Notes: generated by a model not told the origin, from the letters alone. 64,000 nt of DNA from Paraspadella gotoi (GCA_051294375.1 CM119266.1:13518735-13582734); one strand, 5' to 3'. Shown: positions 12,301-27,494, counted from the first letter of the stretch. Numbers and translations: made by a program.

Positions 12301-12333
12301 GAAGAATCCCGGTTCCATATGGAACCACAAATT

Positions 12334-14143
12334 ATATTTTGTGTAGATAACTTTTTATAAGTTATTTGAATCTGCTTTTAAAAATAAAAAAATTTTAAAC
12401 ATTTCTTAATAAATAAATATTAAAAAAATAATTCTTAATGCTTTTAATCATTTAAAAAAATTTTGATCTATTAAAAGTTTTTTCAGAAATGTTTAAAATT
12501 TCATTTAAGAAAGTTCTCAAATCAAACTTCTGACCCACCCCATTGACAAAGTTTAACCCTTGCTTATCCAATTTTAACTTAATCAAAATAATCAAAATTA
12601 AAATAATAAAATCTTAAAATATATTTTTTAAATATTTAAATAATTTTTATATATTATTTATATAAATATTAAAAAAAAATTTAAAATAAAAACGATTTTG
12701 AAAAGAACTTTTTCAGCACATTGACAAATCAAATCCAATTAATATAAAATTTAAATATAAATAATTTTAAATTTAATAATATAAAACTTTTTAAAAAACT
12801 CGTTAATAACGATTTTTTCCAAGCGGCGGGTTTTATTGTGCCACCTTGTAGATCTTACAAATCTTTTACGAGGTTGAAAACCCTCAATATTGAGAAACAT
12901 TTTTATAGCTCTGAAGCGAATCTTTCGCAGCACGTCCATCATAGTAAACAAAAGTCCCCTAAATATAGCTTTATCTGCAGATTAGAGCAGCTACCCAACA
13001 GCCATTAAATCCTGTTGGATCTAACGCCATTCACAAGTCCTCTTATTTTAAGAAGCATTTCTAATAATAAGTCAAAATCTTATTTTGGACTTTCATAGGC
13101 CCATTTTCTATCTAAGCAAGTAAATCCAGTAATTCCTAACTGTTTTTTTTTGTATTGTAAAAAAGAATCTATAAAAAATATTTGGTAGAATTTATTGACG
13201 GTTAAAAACTCAAACAGTCAACTTTTTGAACAGAATGAAACCGCGCCCATGTTTCTTTCGATAACAATTGAAAAAAAAACTAATTTTTTCGTTGTTTATT
13301 TTGTTTTAATAATAGCAGAAGCTTGATTGACATATAAAGATCATTGGTCAAACAAAACTAATAATTAAAAATAATTATTAATCAACCGTCTTTACAAACA
13401 TAAATAATATATTTGAAGTAGTTCGAATCCCATTGCAGACACTGCCACGAACAGCATATTTATAATCTTAGAAATGAAAAATATAGATAACAATTGTTTT
13501 TTCTCAATATCGCATCCCCCCCCCGCAAAAAAAACCGGTCCAGACCAGTCGCTTTGTTTTCATCAGAGTTAAGACATGATTTACAAATGTGTACAAATTT
13601 GTACAATGCCCTACGTCTTTTTTTAAAAAAACGACAATGCCAGGTGAACCTCATGATATCAATTAGTGAATTTTACATCATAAGTCAGACATATTATTTT
13701 CAACATATGATATGAAGATCCGAAAAAAAAAGCTTTTGGTTCACAGGCTGATAAAATGTTGGTAAAACTGATAAAAGAAAAATCTTAGTAAAAATAAATT
13801 CAATCGAGTAAGTTATGTGCAAATTACTCCAAAATTTTAGCTAGTGAAGAATAATTACTTTTGAAGCGTATTTATCATAAATAAATGATTAAATCGCTGT
13901 ACAAACGTAACTGTCGACGATGAAAACTGGATGCTGACGAAAGGGCAAACATGAACTAAAGTTTGCTCGCCACTTTTCGTTTCGGGAACGATTCAAAAGC
14001 TCCCACCTCCATTTGGAGGTTTTGACGAAACCCCCACCCACCCTTCCCAGAAAATTCCTTTCCCCTCAAAATCTCCCAAAAATATAAAAACTTTCAAACG
14101 GAACTAAATCGGGCTTTCTCTCCCCACGAAAAAATAAAAATAA
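12334..14143. other. AT-rich intergenic DNA
   Basis: No gene supported. A plus-strand stretch near 12815-13005 translates to a Cys/His-containing segment reminiscent of a zinc-finger transposon remnant, but it is short and isolated. Confidence 0.6.
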
Positions 14144-17100
14144 TTAACTGGATGTCAACACTGTTTTCGCAACGGAAGTTCGAGTCGGTCTCGCCGGCCC
14201 CACGGCGTCGGGCTTGGCGCTTGGTTTTGAGGGATTGGGAGAGGCGGATTTCGAGGCAGAGGCGGTGGCCGCAACGTCCGGGACAGAGAGTTCCGGGCCC
14301 TTTCGAGCGGACGACGTTCCGGTAGCGGCGGGGGTTGATCGACGAATGGGCGTGGCTTCTGAAGACGAATCCGGAGTGTCCGGAGCTGCTGGTTCGGGAC
14401 TCGGCGGCGGCAACGGCGAGGACGACGCTTTCGACGGGGCTTTTCCGTCGCCGACCACGACGACCGCGGCTCCCTTGACGCCCGACGCCTCGGCGGGGCT
14501 GGCGCTCTTTCGAGCCCGAGCGGCTCGTTGATCCTCCTTGGAGGCGAGTTTCTCGTTGAGTTCGACGGCATCGGCGGCGGAGATAAAAGAGTCGCTGCTG
14601 TTGCTCTCCTCTTTGACGTCGACCTCGGACGGCGTCGCCGACGGCGCCTTCGTCTCTACGATCTTCACCTCGTCCACCTCCATGGGTTCCTCGTCGTCGT
14701 CCTCGTCGCGCTCTCGTTTGGGCGACTTGCCTTCCGCCTGATCCCGCCTGGCTTGGAGGTACTCGGCGTAGACGTCGTCCAAGTGGTACCGTCGTTTGTA
14801 GTTGTTGTAAAAGCTACGGACTTGAGATTCGGACTTTGTGCCTAAAACTTCGGCGATGGCTCGAAAGTCTTGACCGTATTCGCGGACGCCTGGAGAGGGG
14901 GATAAGAAGGGTATGGCGACATATATAAGAGTAAAACAATCTTTTCCTTTGAACTTACCTTGAACGGCGAGGAGCAGTTCCTCGTTGGACCACCTCATGG
15001 TGATCCTTGAGAGCGCGGCGAAAGTGGCCTCCGTTGAAGCGGAGGCCGAGAGGAGGGTGTCAACGCCTTCAACCAATCCCGTCGTCTGAAGAGTTTCACT
15101 GGCCACCGCCACCGCCGAAGGACCGCACATCTGATATATGAAAGAGGAAACTCAATGGAAATTCTTCCGGTATGAAATCCATAACCATCGCCACCATAGA
15201 ACGTGTTTGAAATAAAAAGTTTAATCGAAACCATTTAAAATACAACTTTTTTATAGTATGACCAACTTATAGTACAATACATCATATATAAATTGAATTT
15301 AAAAATAAAACTTTAAAAGCACTCAAATATTTCTTTTTTCCAAAAATAAAAAAACTACTGTGTTCAAAAGGGGGAAACAAAAAAAATTGACAATTTTGTT
15401 GGACTCAAATTTTTAAAGAATCAATAATATTTTCACTGAACCCTAACAGAAATGGAAAATCGTGAACGACTTGAGAAGCAAGCGCCCAAATCCCGCCAAC
15501 AAGCATGCAAGTTCAATCGTACCTTATGCTTATGTTGGCTGATAAGTTGCTTGTTACTCTGTACTTGTCGCTTTAACGTGATGACGTCACTCTCAAGACT
15601 TTTCAAAATACCATCGCTGCCGTACGAGCCGGAAAACACCTACGGGTTGCAACGAAAACGGAAATCCCCAAATATAAACGAAAAATTGTGGAGAAGTACA
15701 CATGAACCAAGACAATGAAAAAGTAAAAAAGCCAAAAGTGTTAGACGAGATAAATTAAGGGCAGGGAGGAAAAAAAGATACGAAAAAGCGTACCTTAAAA
15801 ACATGACAGTGAGTGCAATGGGACAGCTGGAAAAACTTGAAACAGGACTAGGAAAATAATTCTGTGCTGGCTTTTTGCTTTCGAATCTTTTTTTTTCCAC
15901 CGCGGTCAAGCATAGAGACTTGTCTTGTTCCGAACCGCATGTACCTGACTGGAGTTGGGGTTAAGATTTTGAGAATTAGGCGCTTCTGCTGAGTTAGGGG
16001 AGGCGGAGGAGACGGAAGAGGCGTTGGAGGCGACGATTGGGGGCGGACCGAGAGTGAAGACGTCCAAGTCCTCCTGTGGGTAACGAAAGAGTTAAAAAAA
16101 AAAAGCGGCGTAGACGTTATGCAACGCAAAGTCGTCAAAGGATGCTCTCACCTGTTGCAAGTTCATGTCTTTGGGCGGGTTTGTTTTGGCGGCGCCCTTG
16201 TTGAAGAGCACCGAGTCGTCGCGGTGGGCAGAGCCGTGACCGTGGGCGGGACGACGTGTGGGACCGATCGTCGACCTCATCACGCCCGTCCGACGCCAGA
16301 AGGAAAAACAAGTGGCGCACAATTGAGACCCTACAAAAGATCCAGTCGTACGATTAACTTTCGCGAATGGATTTTATTTTTTGGACAATTCTGGTCAACT
16401 TCGTTCATATCCTTTTCCCGACTGACCTCCCGAAGTGGAACTGAGGTGACTCGTGGCGGCCGCACAATTGACGCACTGGCCCTTGGCCTCACTCGATCCC
16501 GAACTCTCGTCGCTTTCGTCGATAAAGTCCATCACTTCGCCTAAATCTTTGCTCCCTGAAAAAAAGTGACTATCATTTCGTCACACAAATTCTATTTTTC
16601 GAGTGAAGCAAAAAAAGACCCAGAAGTCAAAAAGACTTACCGGAGTTGGCGTTTTCGTCGACCCCATTGACTGGCTCCTCGACGGCGCCGGCCTGGAGCT
16701 TGCGAGCTTGCCGATCCATCACGGATGTTCGGTACCGAGTCTTTTTCCAGGAATAGTAGTACTTCACTAGCGAGGCGATCGACTTATCGGGAAGCATTTG
16801 TCTAAGAGTAATTTGGTGTAAAGATTAATAGGTGACAATTAGTCCGAACTTCTCTCGCCATTCGACCGTCATACCTAATCCTGTGAAAGGACTTGCCGTG
16901 GAAACTAAAGGCTTGTTCGAAAAGCACCTTATCCTCGACGGACCAGTCGTCCGGATAAGGGGTGAAGTTGGCCAAGTCGGTCGTGGCCCGGTCCACGTTG
17001 TACTTGTGCCAAAAGAGCATCCCGAGGGCTTGCTCTGTCGGAAACAGTCGCCGAAGCATGAATCGAAACAATGACAAACCCCCACCTCTTTAACCGCCAC

Positions 17101-17781
17101 AAACGAACCGGTATTGTATCCGTATTTGTCCTTGGCCAAGGCCACGTACTCGTCGAGCTTCTGCTCGTTCAAGTCGGGTTTCGGAGCCCAAATCAACATC
17201 GCGCCGTGATTGGACTCCGGGTTCGATTCGGGCTTGAATTCGGGAATCACAGCTTGATATTCGTCTCCGATGCGCATCCCTGGACGAAAGGATCGAGATG
17301 GTTTGTGAAAACGGACTACGCTAAACTTACAAAGACACCTTGAACGAAAATTGCGCAACACTCCGTGAGATTGATTACCTGAGTCTGATTCGGCGTCGGA
17401 ATCGCTGTCCTGGCTGTGATGGTGGTGGTGATGCATGGGATTGGGAAGGAGGTGGTGAGAGGAGTGGTGAGAATGACCGGAGGCTCCGGAGGGGGATCCC
17501 ATGATGTCGCCGTTCGTCCTCAGATCGGGGTCGATCGGAGGGGCGTGGTGATGGGCGGCCGGCGAGACGCACCGCTCGACCTCGTCCAACAGTTCGTCGT
17601 TCTTTAACTGTTCGTTCTTGTCGGCCTTAGAGTCGGCCTTGGGGCCGCCCGCGTTGACGACGACGTTCTGCCCGCCGGCCGGAGTGAGAACGCCGTTAGG
17701 AGGAGCCGAGGGAGACGCGGCGCGCGAACGGCGACCGCGCGTCAACGCTTCGTCGCCCAAGTGACGTCCTCCGACGACCAT
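14144..17781 (-). CDS. RCOR: CoREST, REST corepressor (RCOR)
   Basis: Scaffold of the LSD1-HDAC chromatin repressor complex in the nucleus. Ten exons: 17781-17379, 17279-17109, 17034-16875, 16801-16641, 16555-16427, 16330-16152, 16073-15945, 15639-15523, 15130-14959 and 14889-14144, giving 788 residues in phase. Visible in order are an acidic, His-rich N-terminus; an ELM2 domain ([29 protein letters not shown]); a first SANT domain ([38 protein letters not shown]); a linker with a CxxC...CxxC motif; a coiled coil ([14 protein letters not shown]); a second SANT domain ([20 protein letters not shown]); and a long Ser/Ala/Pro-rich tail. The start has an ACCATGG context and an acceptor-like TTTCCCAG 9 nt upstream. 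The linker zinc finger is not part of human RCOR1 as I know it. The 3-prime tail is longer than usual. Identification is very secure. Confidence 0.95.
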
Positions 17782-19185
<1,404 letters not shown>

Positions 19186-22100
19186 TCACCACGCGTTCGC
19201 CGGAAAATTGTTTATTTCGGCTTGCTCGGTGACTGGGGCACCGTTAGCAGTGTAACTAAGTCGAATCCGCATTCGTAAAGGATTTTTCTGAGGATTGTTC
19301 ACGTGAAGGACTTGCGTCAATCCGGCCACAGAGTTGTTGACGCCGCCGCCTGAAGAGGATTGTAGGCTCTTTTAATTTAAAATAGAAAATTAAGAAAAAA
19401 CAAGATACACTGATACAGTCTTCGACGAAGTCATAAGTCAAGTCTCTGTTATTGTTAATTCCTTTGATGCCAGAATTTTTTCTTGATTTGGCTTCCTGTT
19501 ATTCCTCTTCCTCCTCCATTCATCCTCCTCCTCTTTGTCTCCTTCTCATTGGTCATGCTAAACAGAACGCATTCTTTTCGTTTTTCATTGTATCTCGATT
19601 CTCGATTTTTACGGACATTGTTCAGTTCACGGACAAACAGAAAGACAGTCAAGCGTCTTATAGAGTCACGGCTGTAGTCGTGATTAAAAAGGCGGGAAAG
19701 GAAAAGCAAACGAGTGAATAGTAAACGAGTAGAGGCATTACCAGGCGGAATTGTTGAGCCGCTGGGCGACATGAGCTGCAACTGGAAGGTTTTTGGCACT
19801 GCTGCTTGGAAAACGAAATCGCCGATAGGCGTGTCTGGGCTGAGGTTTGCCGCCGTCAGCGTGATGACGGTCATAGTGGGGGAGACGGTGGACCGCTCGA
19901 AGGAGAAGGTGATACGCAGCGCCCCTTTCTCGAAGGCCGTGATGGGAGGAATGTTAGCCAAAGAAGACGATGACTTCTCGTTGACGGAGGTCGGAGGCGT
20001 CGTCGTCAGACCTCCGTCGCCCAGCAACCCGTTCGAGTCCATAAGGCCAAGTGAGGGTCCGACGGTCGACGCGGGTACAAGGCCCGAGAGACTGTTTAAA
20101 GTCGACAGGCCGTTGTTGATGAGCGGCGGAGGCGCGGAGTTGAGAGCGGATACGCCGCCGCCGCCTCCACCGCCAATATCCAGCAGATCGAGCAGATTGT
20201 CCGAATGACTAGCCGTGGATTTGGGCTCGACCGGAGGCGGGGCGTCGCTGTCCAGAAGGCCGTAAAACCCGTGCGCCGCGACACCGTTCATTTCCGGCAC
20301 TTTCGTCGAAGCCTGAGACCTGTCTTCGGTGACTAAACCTGGGAAGGGTAGGACAAAGTGAGAATCACCGAGACCGAATTGTCTAGAGATAATATTCATT
20401 ATTCACGGTCACGAAATCTTGTCTCACCCAAGAGATCCGTTTCGGCTTCGACGAGACCGTTCCCGTTGATGTGTGGCTGCGACGCGTGGACGGGGGCGTC
20501 GCCGGCCGAGCCGCCATTGGGAAGACCCTCCTCGCCGCGCTTGGCTTCGATCGCCGGCATCCTTTCCAGGATCCCCGCCAACATCGCTCGATACTTGACG
20601 CTCAGTGCCTGAAACTCGCAGGCGCGTTGTTGAAGATCGGCTGAGGTTGGAAAGAAAAAGAAAGATATACATGGTATTGGTTGTACCTATTTCATGAAAT
20701 AAAGATTTCGTGTCTTTAAAACATTGGTTATTAATGAGTAAAAATCGTGACACTTACCCAACGGGTTCGTGCTGTAGTTGGTTGTGATCTGCTCGATCCG
20801 GGCCAATGCGTGCGGCGAGGAAAAGCGCGTGTAAAGCTTGATCACGGCCATAAGACAAAACTGCTTGGTGATGACATTGGACGTGTTCACCATCAGCGCC
20901 CGCTCGAGAACGGCAAGCACTTCAGATTCGCTTAACTGCTGACATCCGAGAAGGGAGATAATAAATAATAAGAATAAAAAATAAAAAAAATAAATTGTGG
21001 CGAGTTGGAAAATGAATGTAAAAAAATTGCAAATACGCTGAAAAAATAGAAAGCAGAAAAAGGTTTTGCTACCTGAATTGGTTCCTCCGATTCCGCAACA
21101 GCCGACATGAGTAAGTCACCGTACTCACCAATACACCAGGAGGCCACCTGAGTAAACATTGATTATTACAATTAGAACATAAATTTTGGAAGAAGGAGAA
21201 TTCGCGACCAACCAACCTGACAAAGCGGTTGCTGAGAACAATCGGTTTTCAAAGCTTTGAACATTTCGACTGTGGTGTAAGCGTGTAAAGTGGGCGTTTC
21301 CGACACCATTTGAATGAAACTGTTGATGACTTCGTCTTGAACAAAGTTGTCCGAGAGTGTAAACACTTTGATCATGGTGTCGATGTGCCATCTTTTATTT
21401 GGCGCGTACTACGTAAGGGAGATTGAAAAATATAATTTGTCTTTTAAGTAAATATTGTAAAACTTCTCTCACCCTCTCAGCGGACAGAAATATGTTCGAG
21501 GTGCAATAACTTTTAAATTCCGGCTCCGCCTTTTCGTAAAAGGAGAGTATCTCCTTCATCATGCTGCGGATGTTGTTGGCGTTTATAAGGGCGAAGCTGA
21601 GCTCCATGGCTCGGCGGCGGATGGAGATGTCTGGATCCTTGAGGCAGTCGACGATGGTTCCTCGGTGACGTTGGACGGCGTTGGGATCGATGTGGACGAC
21701 TTTGAGCAGCGTGCTGAGCGCCACGTAGCGAATGTTTTTGTCGTTGTTTAGCAGAAATCGGCCGAGGATGTTGACGGCGAGCACGCGAAGGCCGGACTCC
21801 GACTTGATGTCCATTATGGTAAGGACCGTCTCGTAGAGGATGGCGTTGCCGACGTTCTTGGACGTCTCCGTGTTCGTGGCGACCTGAAGAGAGTTCGTGT
21901 GAGAGCAAACAATTAACTTGTTCTTCGCTTACCGGACGAACCTGCGCCAAAATGTCGTTCATCATTTCCGAAGACTCAGGATCGTTGACCCCGAGAATGC
22001 GCAGCAGTTGGAGGATTTTGACTTGGAGAAAAGGATCGCTGACGCCCGATACGTCGTGCTCCGGCGAATAGCCGGCCATGATCAGGTTCTTCAGAATCCG

Positions 22101-23065
22101 AATGAGGTTAGGGATGAGCCGTTTAAAGTGGGCCTGGAAAGACGGGCAAAACATGTTAATAATCCTCTGGAAAATATAGATAGATCAACTATCAGCGGCA
22201 GATTTATCCAACCTGAGTGTCTGGGCTTTTCGTGCACATTTCGTGAATGAGCGCGGTCGCCGTAAGGAGCACGCCGTGGTTCTTCTCGTTGAGGAGGGAC
22301 CTTGTGGCGGGAAGAAACATCTCCAACAGTTCCGGTACTTTGCGAATGATACGCATCGCGCAGAGGGCCGCTTTCTTTTTAAGATATGCGTTGGAGGATT
22401 TCAGCAAAGTTTCGACGTCGCCAGCTGCATAATTTAAAATTAATACAATAAAGAGTAAAATACGGTACTGTCTGTAAATCATGTAGTCTACAGAAAAAAT
22501 GCGACACGTTCTTACCCAAGTCCCGACTCATCTCAGGCGAGCAGATTGTCCCCAGCGTACACAGAGCGAGCCCGACTATAAATTGTGTCTGGTGACTGAG
22601 GTCTTGTTTCAGCGAATTCGTGACGAGCAGGTGAACCTCGCGGTTTTCGTCCAGCAGCAACATCACTCCCAAATAACCTGGAATGATCCAACAGAGATTG
22701 TAGTTATTTTTTATGCTTATTTATCGTTTATTTTAAAAATTACAATACCTATTCTTTTGTCGGTGAAACGGGGAGAGGCAATGAGTTTCATACATTCGAG
22801 CTGACCAAAGTGGGCGGGATAGCCTAGCATGTGGATGTAGAGGAGTTTGGCCACGTTTCTGCATCTCCACGTGTTGTCTTCTTCTCTGAAAGTCGTTCGG
22901 ATGTAGGCGCATTCCTTTTGCACAACGGATCGTTCTTCGGCAGCTGTTAGGAAGTTCATAGATTTTGGCACACCGTTATGCTTTATTTAATCATCTGTAG
23001 TCCGTACCTGTTCTGGCAGATCGAATTTGCCTGATCAGATCACGAAGTCTCATCGGTGTAGGCAT
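19186..23065 (-). CDS. AP1G1: AP-1 complex subunit gamma (gamma-adaptin)
   Basis: Large subunit of the AP-1 clathrin adaptor that sorts cargo at the trans-Golgi network and endosomes. Twelve exons: 23065-23008, 22943-22749, 22677-22516, 22424-22213, 22133-21942, 21883-21473, 21408-21217, 21147-21073, 20938-20758, 20640-20428, 20338-19742 and 19349-19186, giving 883 residues in phase. The adaptin trunk is highly conserved ([53 protein letters not shown]). A hinge follows with [10 protein letters not shown], which resembles a clathrin box, and a poly-Gly stretch. The gamma ear closes the protein ([23 protein letters not shown]-less [27 protein letters not shown]). Length is close to the roughly 820 residues of the human protein, with a longer hinge. 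One donor (exon 5) is GTTCGT. Confidence 0.96.
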
Positions 23066-24122
23066 CTTGCTTATTTTTTTATTTCGCGTGGGCTACGGTC
23101 GTTGACGGGTCACGATTGAGACGTAGGCTTCTTTGTCATAGTTTTCACGAAGTTTAATAAAATTGTTTGTCGTTCGGATCAAAAGACGTTCATCTTTAAG
23201 CGAATCTGAAAATTCACGATTGATAAACGGAAAATACGCTATTTCGACTATAAAAACCAAATCTAAACGGGGAGCACAAAATTATTCAAAGGATTAAAAA
23301 GCATGTTGTTTGGCACATTACAGATCATGTTCGAAGCAAAAACGTCAAGTGCGCGATTCTCTCTTGGAAGAAAAAAACCGCGGTGGACGACGATCCAAGA
23401 GCACGACCTTCGCAAGGGAACCCGAGACGATGCCCGATCGCAGAGTCGTCGTCTTAGTCGAAGATGCTTGGAAACGATGGGACTGCTGCAGACTAACTTT
23501 TGGGTTATACTACGGGCTACTTTTAAAATTTAGCTTCTCGTACTCCAAAGACACTTACTCCAATTAGACACGAAACATATATTAAAACCTAGTTAATAAT
23601 TAACACTTATTCGGCTTTTACAAAGCAAGACTGAGCCGTTCCTTCAATGATCTGCTCAAGTGTTTCTAAAATTATAGGTTGATCGTTACTAATGACTAAT
23701 AACTTCATTTTACTATTTTATAAACATACTTGCATTTCATAAATAAACTTTACGAGATAGCTTTTAATTTATATTAGTCATATAGCTTGGAATTAATGAG
23801 TGCAATATAATATAAAAAAAAAATTTTAAGGTTAGGGAGAAGCCTAAATCAAGGGGATGCTCAAAGTTCATCTTTGGAAGTTTCTATTAAATTTAAATAC
23901 CTTACAATACGCTAGCAATGTACAATAATACCAACTCGATTACAATTTCAACAAAACTTTTGTTTCGCTTTTTTTTGTTCGGATTTCGTACAATCTGTGT
24001 GGATTAACTCAAAAATTCGGGTAACCATAAAAACAGAATAAGACGTCCTATTCAATTTAAGCCAGACGACGCTGGCCGATAAAGGGGGAGCGCGTTCACT
24101 CGATGTCGCTCGATTGCGCCAA
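23066..24122. other. intergenic region upstream of AP1G1
   Basis: Mostly AT-rich. A GC-richer patch at 23335-23500 has open frames in several phases with Arg/Ser-rich translation, but no recognisable domain or clear gene structure. Confidence 0.6.
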
Positions 24123-25556
<1,434 letters not shown>

Positions 25557-25772
25557 AATTGAAGAACTGGCTTCGACGAAATTTGTATTCCGTTTAAAAT
25601 TCTGTTTTAAAGGCTTTAAACAAAAAAATTATCTTAAATTAATAACGACTAAAAGTCAATCGATGAACAATATCGAGCGGAATCGCAATATCAAATAAGC
25701 TAATGAAATATGCGGTCGCTCGCAGTGCCGATAAACTGGAAAGTATATAATTAACCGAAAACACTAATAGTT

Positions 25773-27494
25773 TTAATCAAGGCATATGACGATTTCCCTC
25801 TCGCCGATGGTCGCTCCGTTCATCGCGTTCATGGCGACTTCGTTGCAGGCAGGATCCGAAAAAGAAATGAAACAGTAAGCGTCCTGACCCTGATATTTCA
25901 TGTCGACGTTGGAAATTTCTCCAAACCGCGAAAAAGAAGCCAATAGATCAGAGACTGGAGTCTTTTTATCGAGATTGCCGACAAAAAGACGCTGCGACTT
26001 GTCTTCTTCGTTAGCGGGATGATCGTCGTCTTCGACGGCGACGGGCTCGATGGATCGTCGAATAACTTTAGGTCCGTCAGTCGGCGCGGACGTAGAAGCC
26101 GGACGGCCGAAAATCTCGGCGAATTCGGACTCGTCCTCAGAAACGTCAGAAGCCACATCCACGGGAATCTCCGCGCGTTCGACCGGCACGCGCTCTCCGT
26201 CACCCACACGAACGAGCATGACGCGCTGAGCCGGATCGTCGTCGTCGTCGTCGCCGTTTCGACGTTTTTTCTTTCGACCCAAAAAATCGTCCTGCAGTTC
26301 GAGACTGGCGTAGTCGACTTGAGCGGAGACGCCGGAAGAATTTTTTCGCGCCAAAACTGCGAAGGCTTTCGAGGAGCAATCGGCGTCCTGAAAGAGGAGC
26401 AGCGCCTGCCTCTTTTCGCGCTTAATGAATACGTCGGTGAGCGTGCCGAAACGACCCATAACTTTTTGAATCAAACCCGTGTCGAAGTTGTTGAGGAAGA
26501 GAGAGTTAGTGGGGTGATACTTGACGAATCCTATAATGAGGGAGCTACCGTTCACCTTAGACCCCATCAGTTTTTCTCTCGCTCTCACTGCGGCTTCTAC
26601 CGACGAGAACTGAACAAAGGCCTGACCGGAATTTCCGCGCTCTGTGTTCAGATGGCGCAGCTCGAGGTCGTAGATCTCGCCGAAAGGTTGGAAGAGGCAA
26701 CGAAGGTCGTTCTTAGACACATCAAATCGAAGGTTCGTCACGCGAAGAGTCCGAGTCGCGCGCGTATCTCGGGCGTCAATCTTTTTCACAAACTCCGCCA
26801 CAAAGTTAGGAGGAAAATTGAGCTTGGCCATCATCCTCGGGTTTCGCGTCAAGGTGACTACTTTGACTACGTCCCTGTGCGATGGACAGATGGCGATGCC
26901 GTAACGATGATTGCCGGCCTTGTGGTATATCTTGATATCCTGGATACGAGCACTATTTTTCGAAAAGAAATAATGTAACTTGGATTTCACGTTGGCGTCG
27001 GCCATGTTGTCGGGTAAATTTCGGAGAACGGCGGAAAAGGTTTCGTCTAAATCATGCTCAGGTTTAGCGGAGGCCGTAACGGTAACGGCGCTTGAAGCCG
27101 TGGAGTTTTGCTCGGAGATCTTTATTTTCTTTTCATTTGCTTCATTTTTTTTCCACGGCATCGATTCCACTTTCCCGACTTTGGGTGGAGGAACTTCGAT
27201 TTCGTTGAAGGAACGCTTTCGCTTGATTTGTTCCGATTTTTTAATCGGTCTCACGCAGTTCTTTTGAGAACTGTCGATTTCTGGAGATACCTCGTTCCCG
27301 TCAGATAATTGGACACGAACGTCGGACGAGTTGGGCTTCAAGTCGCCCGACAAGAATTTCTCGACCAGGTCACCGCGACCGACATAACTTCGTTTACCGT
27401 CTTTCGCTCGCATTAAAAGAAACAAGTCGGCCGATAAAACGCCGCAACATTTCAACGCCGCTTCCATTAAGATTTTTATCAAGGATTCTTCCAT
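25773..27494 (-). CDS. multi-RRM RNA-binding protein, Spen/RBM15-like
   Basis: Single long exon. I chose the ATG at 27494 (MEESLIKILMEAALKCCG) over an in-frame ATG 66 nt upstream because a strong acceptor-like tract (GTTTTGTTTTGTTGTAG) lies between them, 17 nt before 27494. That gives about 573 residues. RRM-type segments are visible. The first complete one (ATRTLRVTNLRFDVSKNDLR, with QAFVQFSSVEAAVRAREKL) is followed by a second (PTNSLFLNNFD, MGRFGTLTDVFIKREKRQAL) in the tandem style of Spen-family proteins. A last one lies at the C-terminus (RLFVGNLDKKTPVSDLLASF). A degenerate RRM-like region may precede them. A Lys/Arg-rich and Asp-rich linker (GRKKKRRNGDDDDDD) separates the second and last RRMs. 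No SPOC domain is present. Exact orthology is uncertain, but a nuclear RNA-processing role is likely. Confidence 0.8.
   Translation of the reverse strand: MEESLIKILMEAALKCCGVLSADLFLLMRAKDGKRSYVGRGDLVEKFLSGDLKPNSSDVRVQLSDGNEVSPEIDSSQKNCVRPIKKSEQIKRKRSFNEIEVPPPKVGKVESMPWKKNEANEKKIKISEQNSTASSAVTVTASAKPEHDLDETFSAVLRNLPDNMADANVKSKLHYFFSKNSARIQDIKIYHKAGNHRYGIAICPSHRDVVKVVTLTRNPRMMAKLNFPPNFVAEFVKKIDARDTRATRTLRVTNLRFDVSKNDLRCLFQPFGEIYDLELRHLNTERGNSGQAFVQFSSVEAAVRAREKLMGSKVNGSSLIIGFVKYHPTNSLFLNNFDTGLIQKVMGRFGTLTDVFIKREKRQALLLFQDADCSSKAFAVLARKNSSGVSAQVDYASLELQDDFLGRKKKRRNGDDDDDDPAQRVMLVRVGDGERVPVERAEIPVDVASDVSEDESEFAEIFGRPASTSAPTDGPKVIRRSIEPVAVEDDDHPANEEDKSQRLFVGNLDKKTPVSDLLASFSRFGEISNVDMKYQGQDAYCFISFSDPACNEVAMNAMNGATIGEREIVICLD

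Larger units (their letters stand above)
9861..12333 (+). mobile_element. internally deleted DIRS-type retroelement
   Basis: The element is about 2.47 kb and bounded by inverted repeats of about 143 bp. It has an internal complementary block at 10758-10845 that equals the reverse complement of the right end joined to the left end, which is the hallmark of DIRS elements (rolling-circle-like template, tyrosine recombinase integration). Only a frameshifted gag-like region remains. Reverse transcriptase, RNase H and recombinase are absent, so this is a non-autonomous deletion copy. The trinucleotide ATT is present at both outer borders and once at the internal junction, as expected if integration recombined a circle at ATT without target-site duplication. 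It lies in AT-rich DNA, against which its GC-rich body stands out. Confidence 0.85.

Noticed and set aside
13425-13460. tRNA-like T-loop (GTTCGAATCCC)
   Set aside because: The flanking bases do not form a T stem, and no acceptor, D or anticodon arms can be placed.
14155-14845. plus-strand open frames across the last RCOR exon
   Set aside because: Antisense shadows of a GC-rich coding exon; the minus-strand SANT domain fixes the true frame.
23303-23567. Arg/Ser-rich frames upstream of AP1G1
   Set aside because: Overlapping frames in two phases without a domain or exon structure.
26019-26978. 319-codon plus-strand frame opposite the RRM gene
   Set aside because: No domain, and it lies wholly antisense to the conserved RRM coding sequence.
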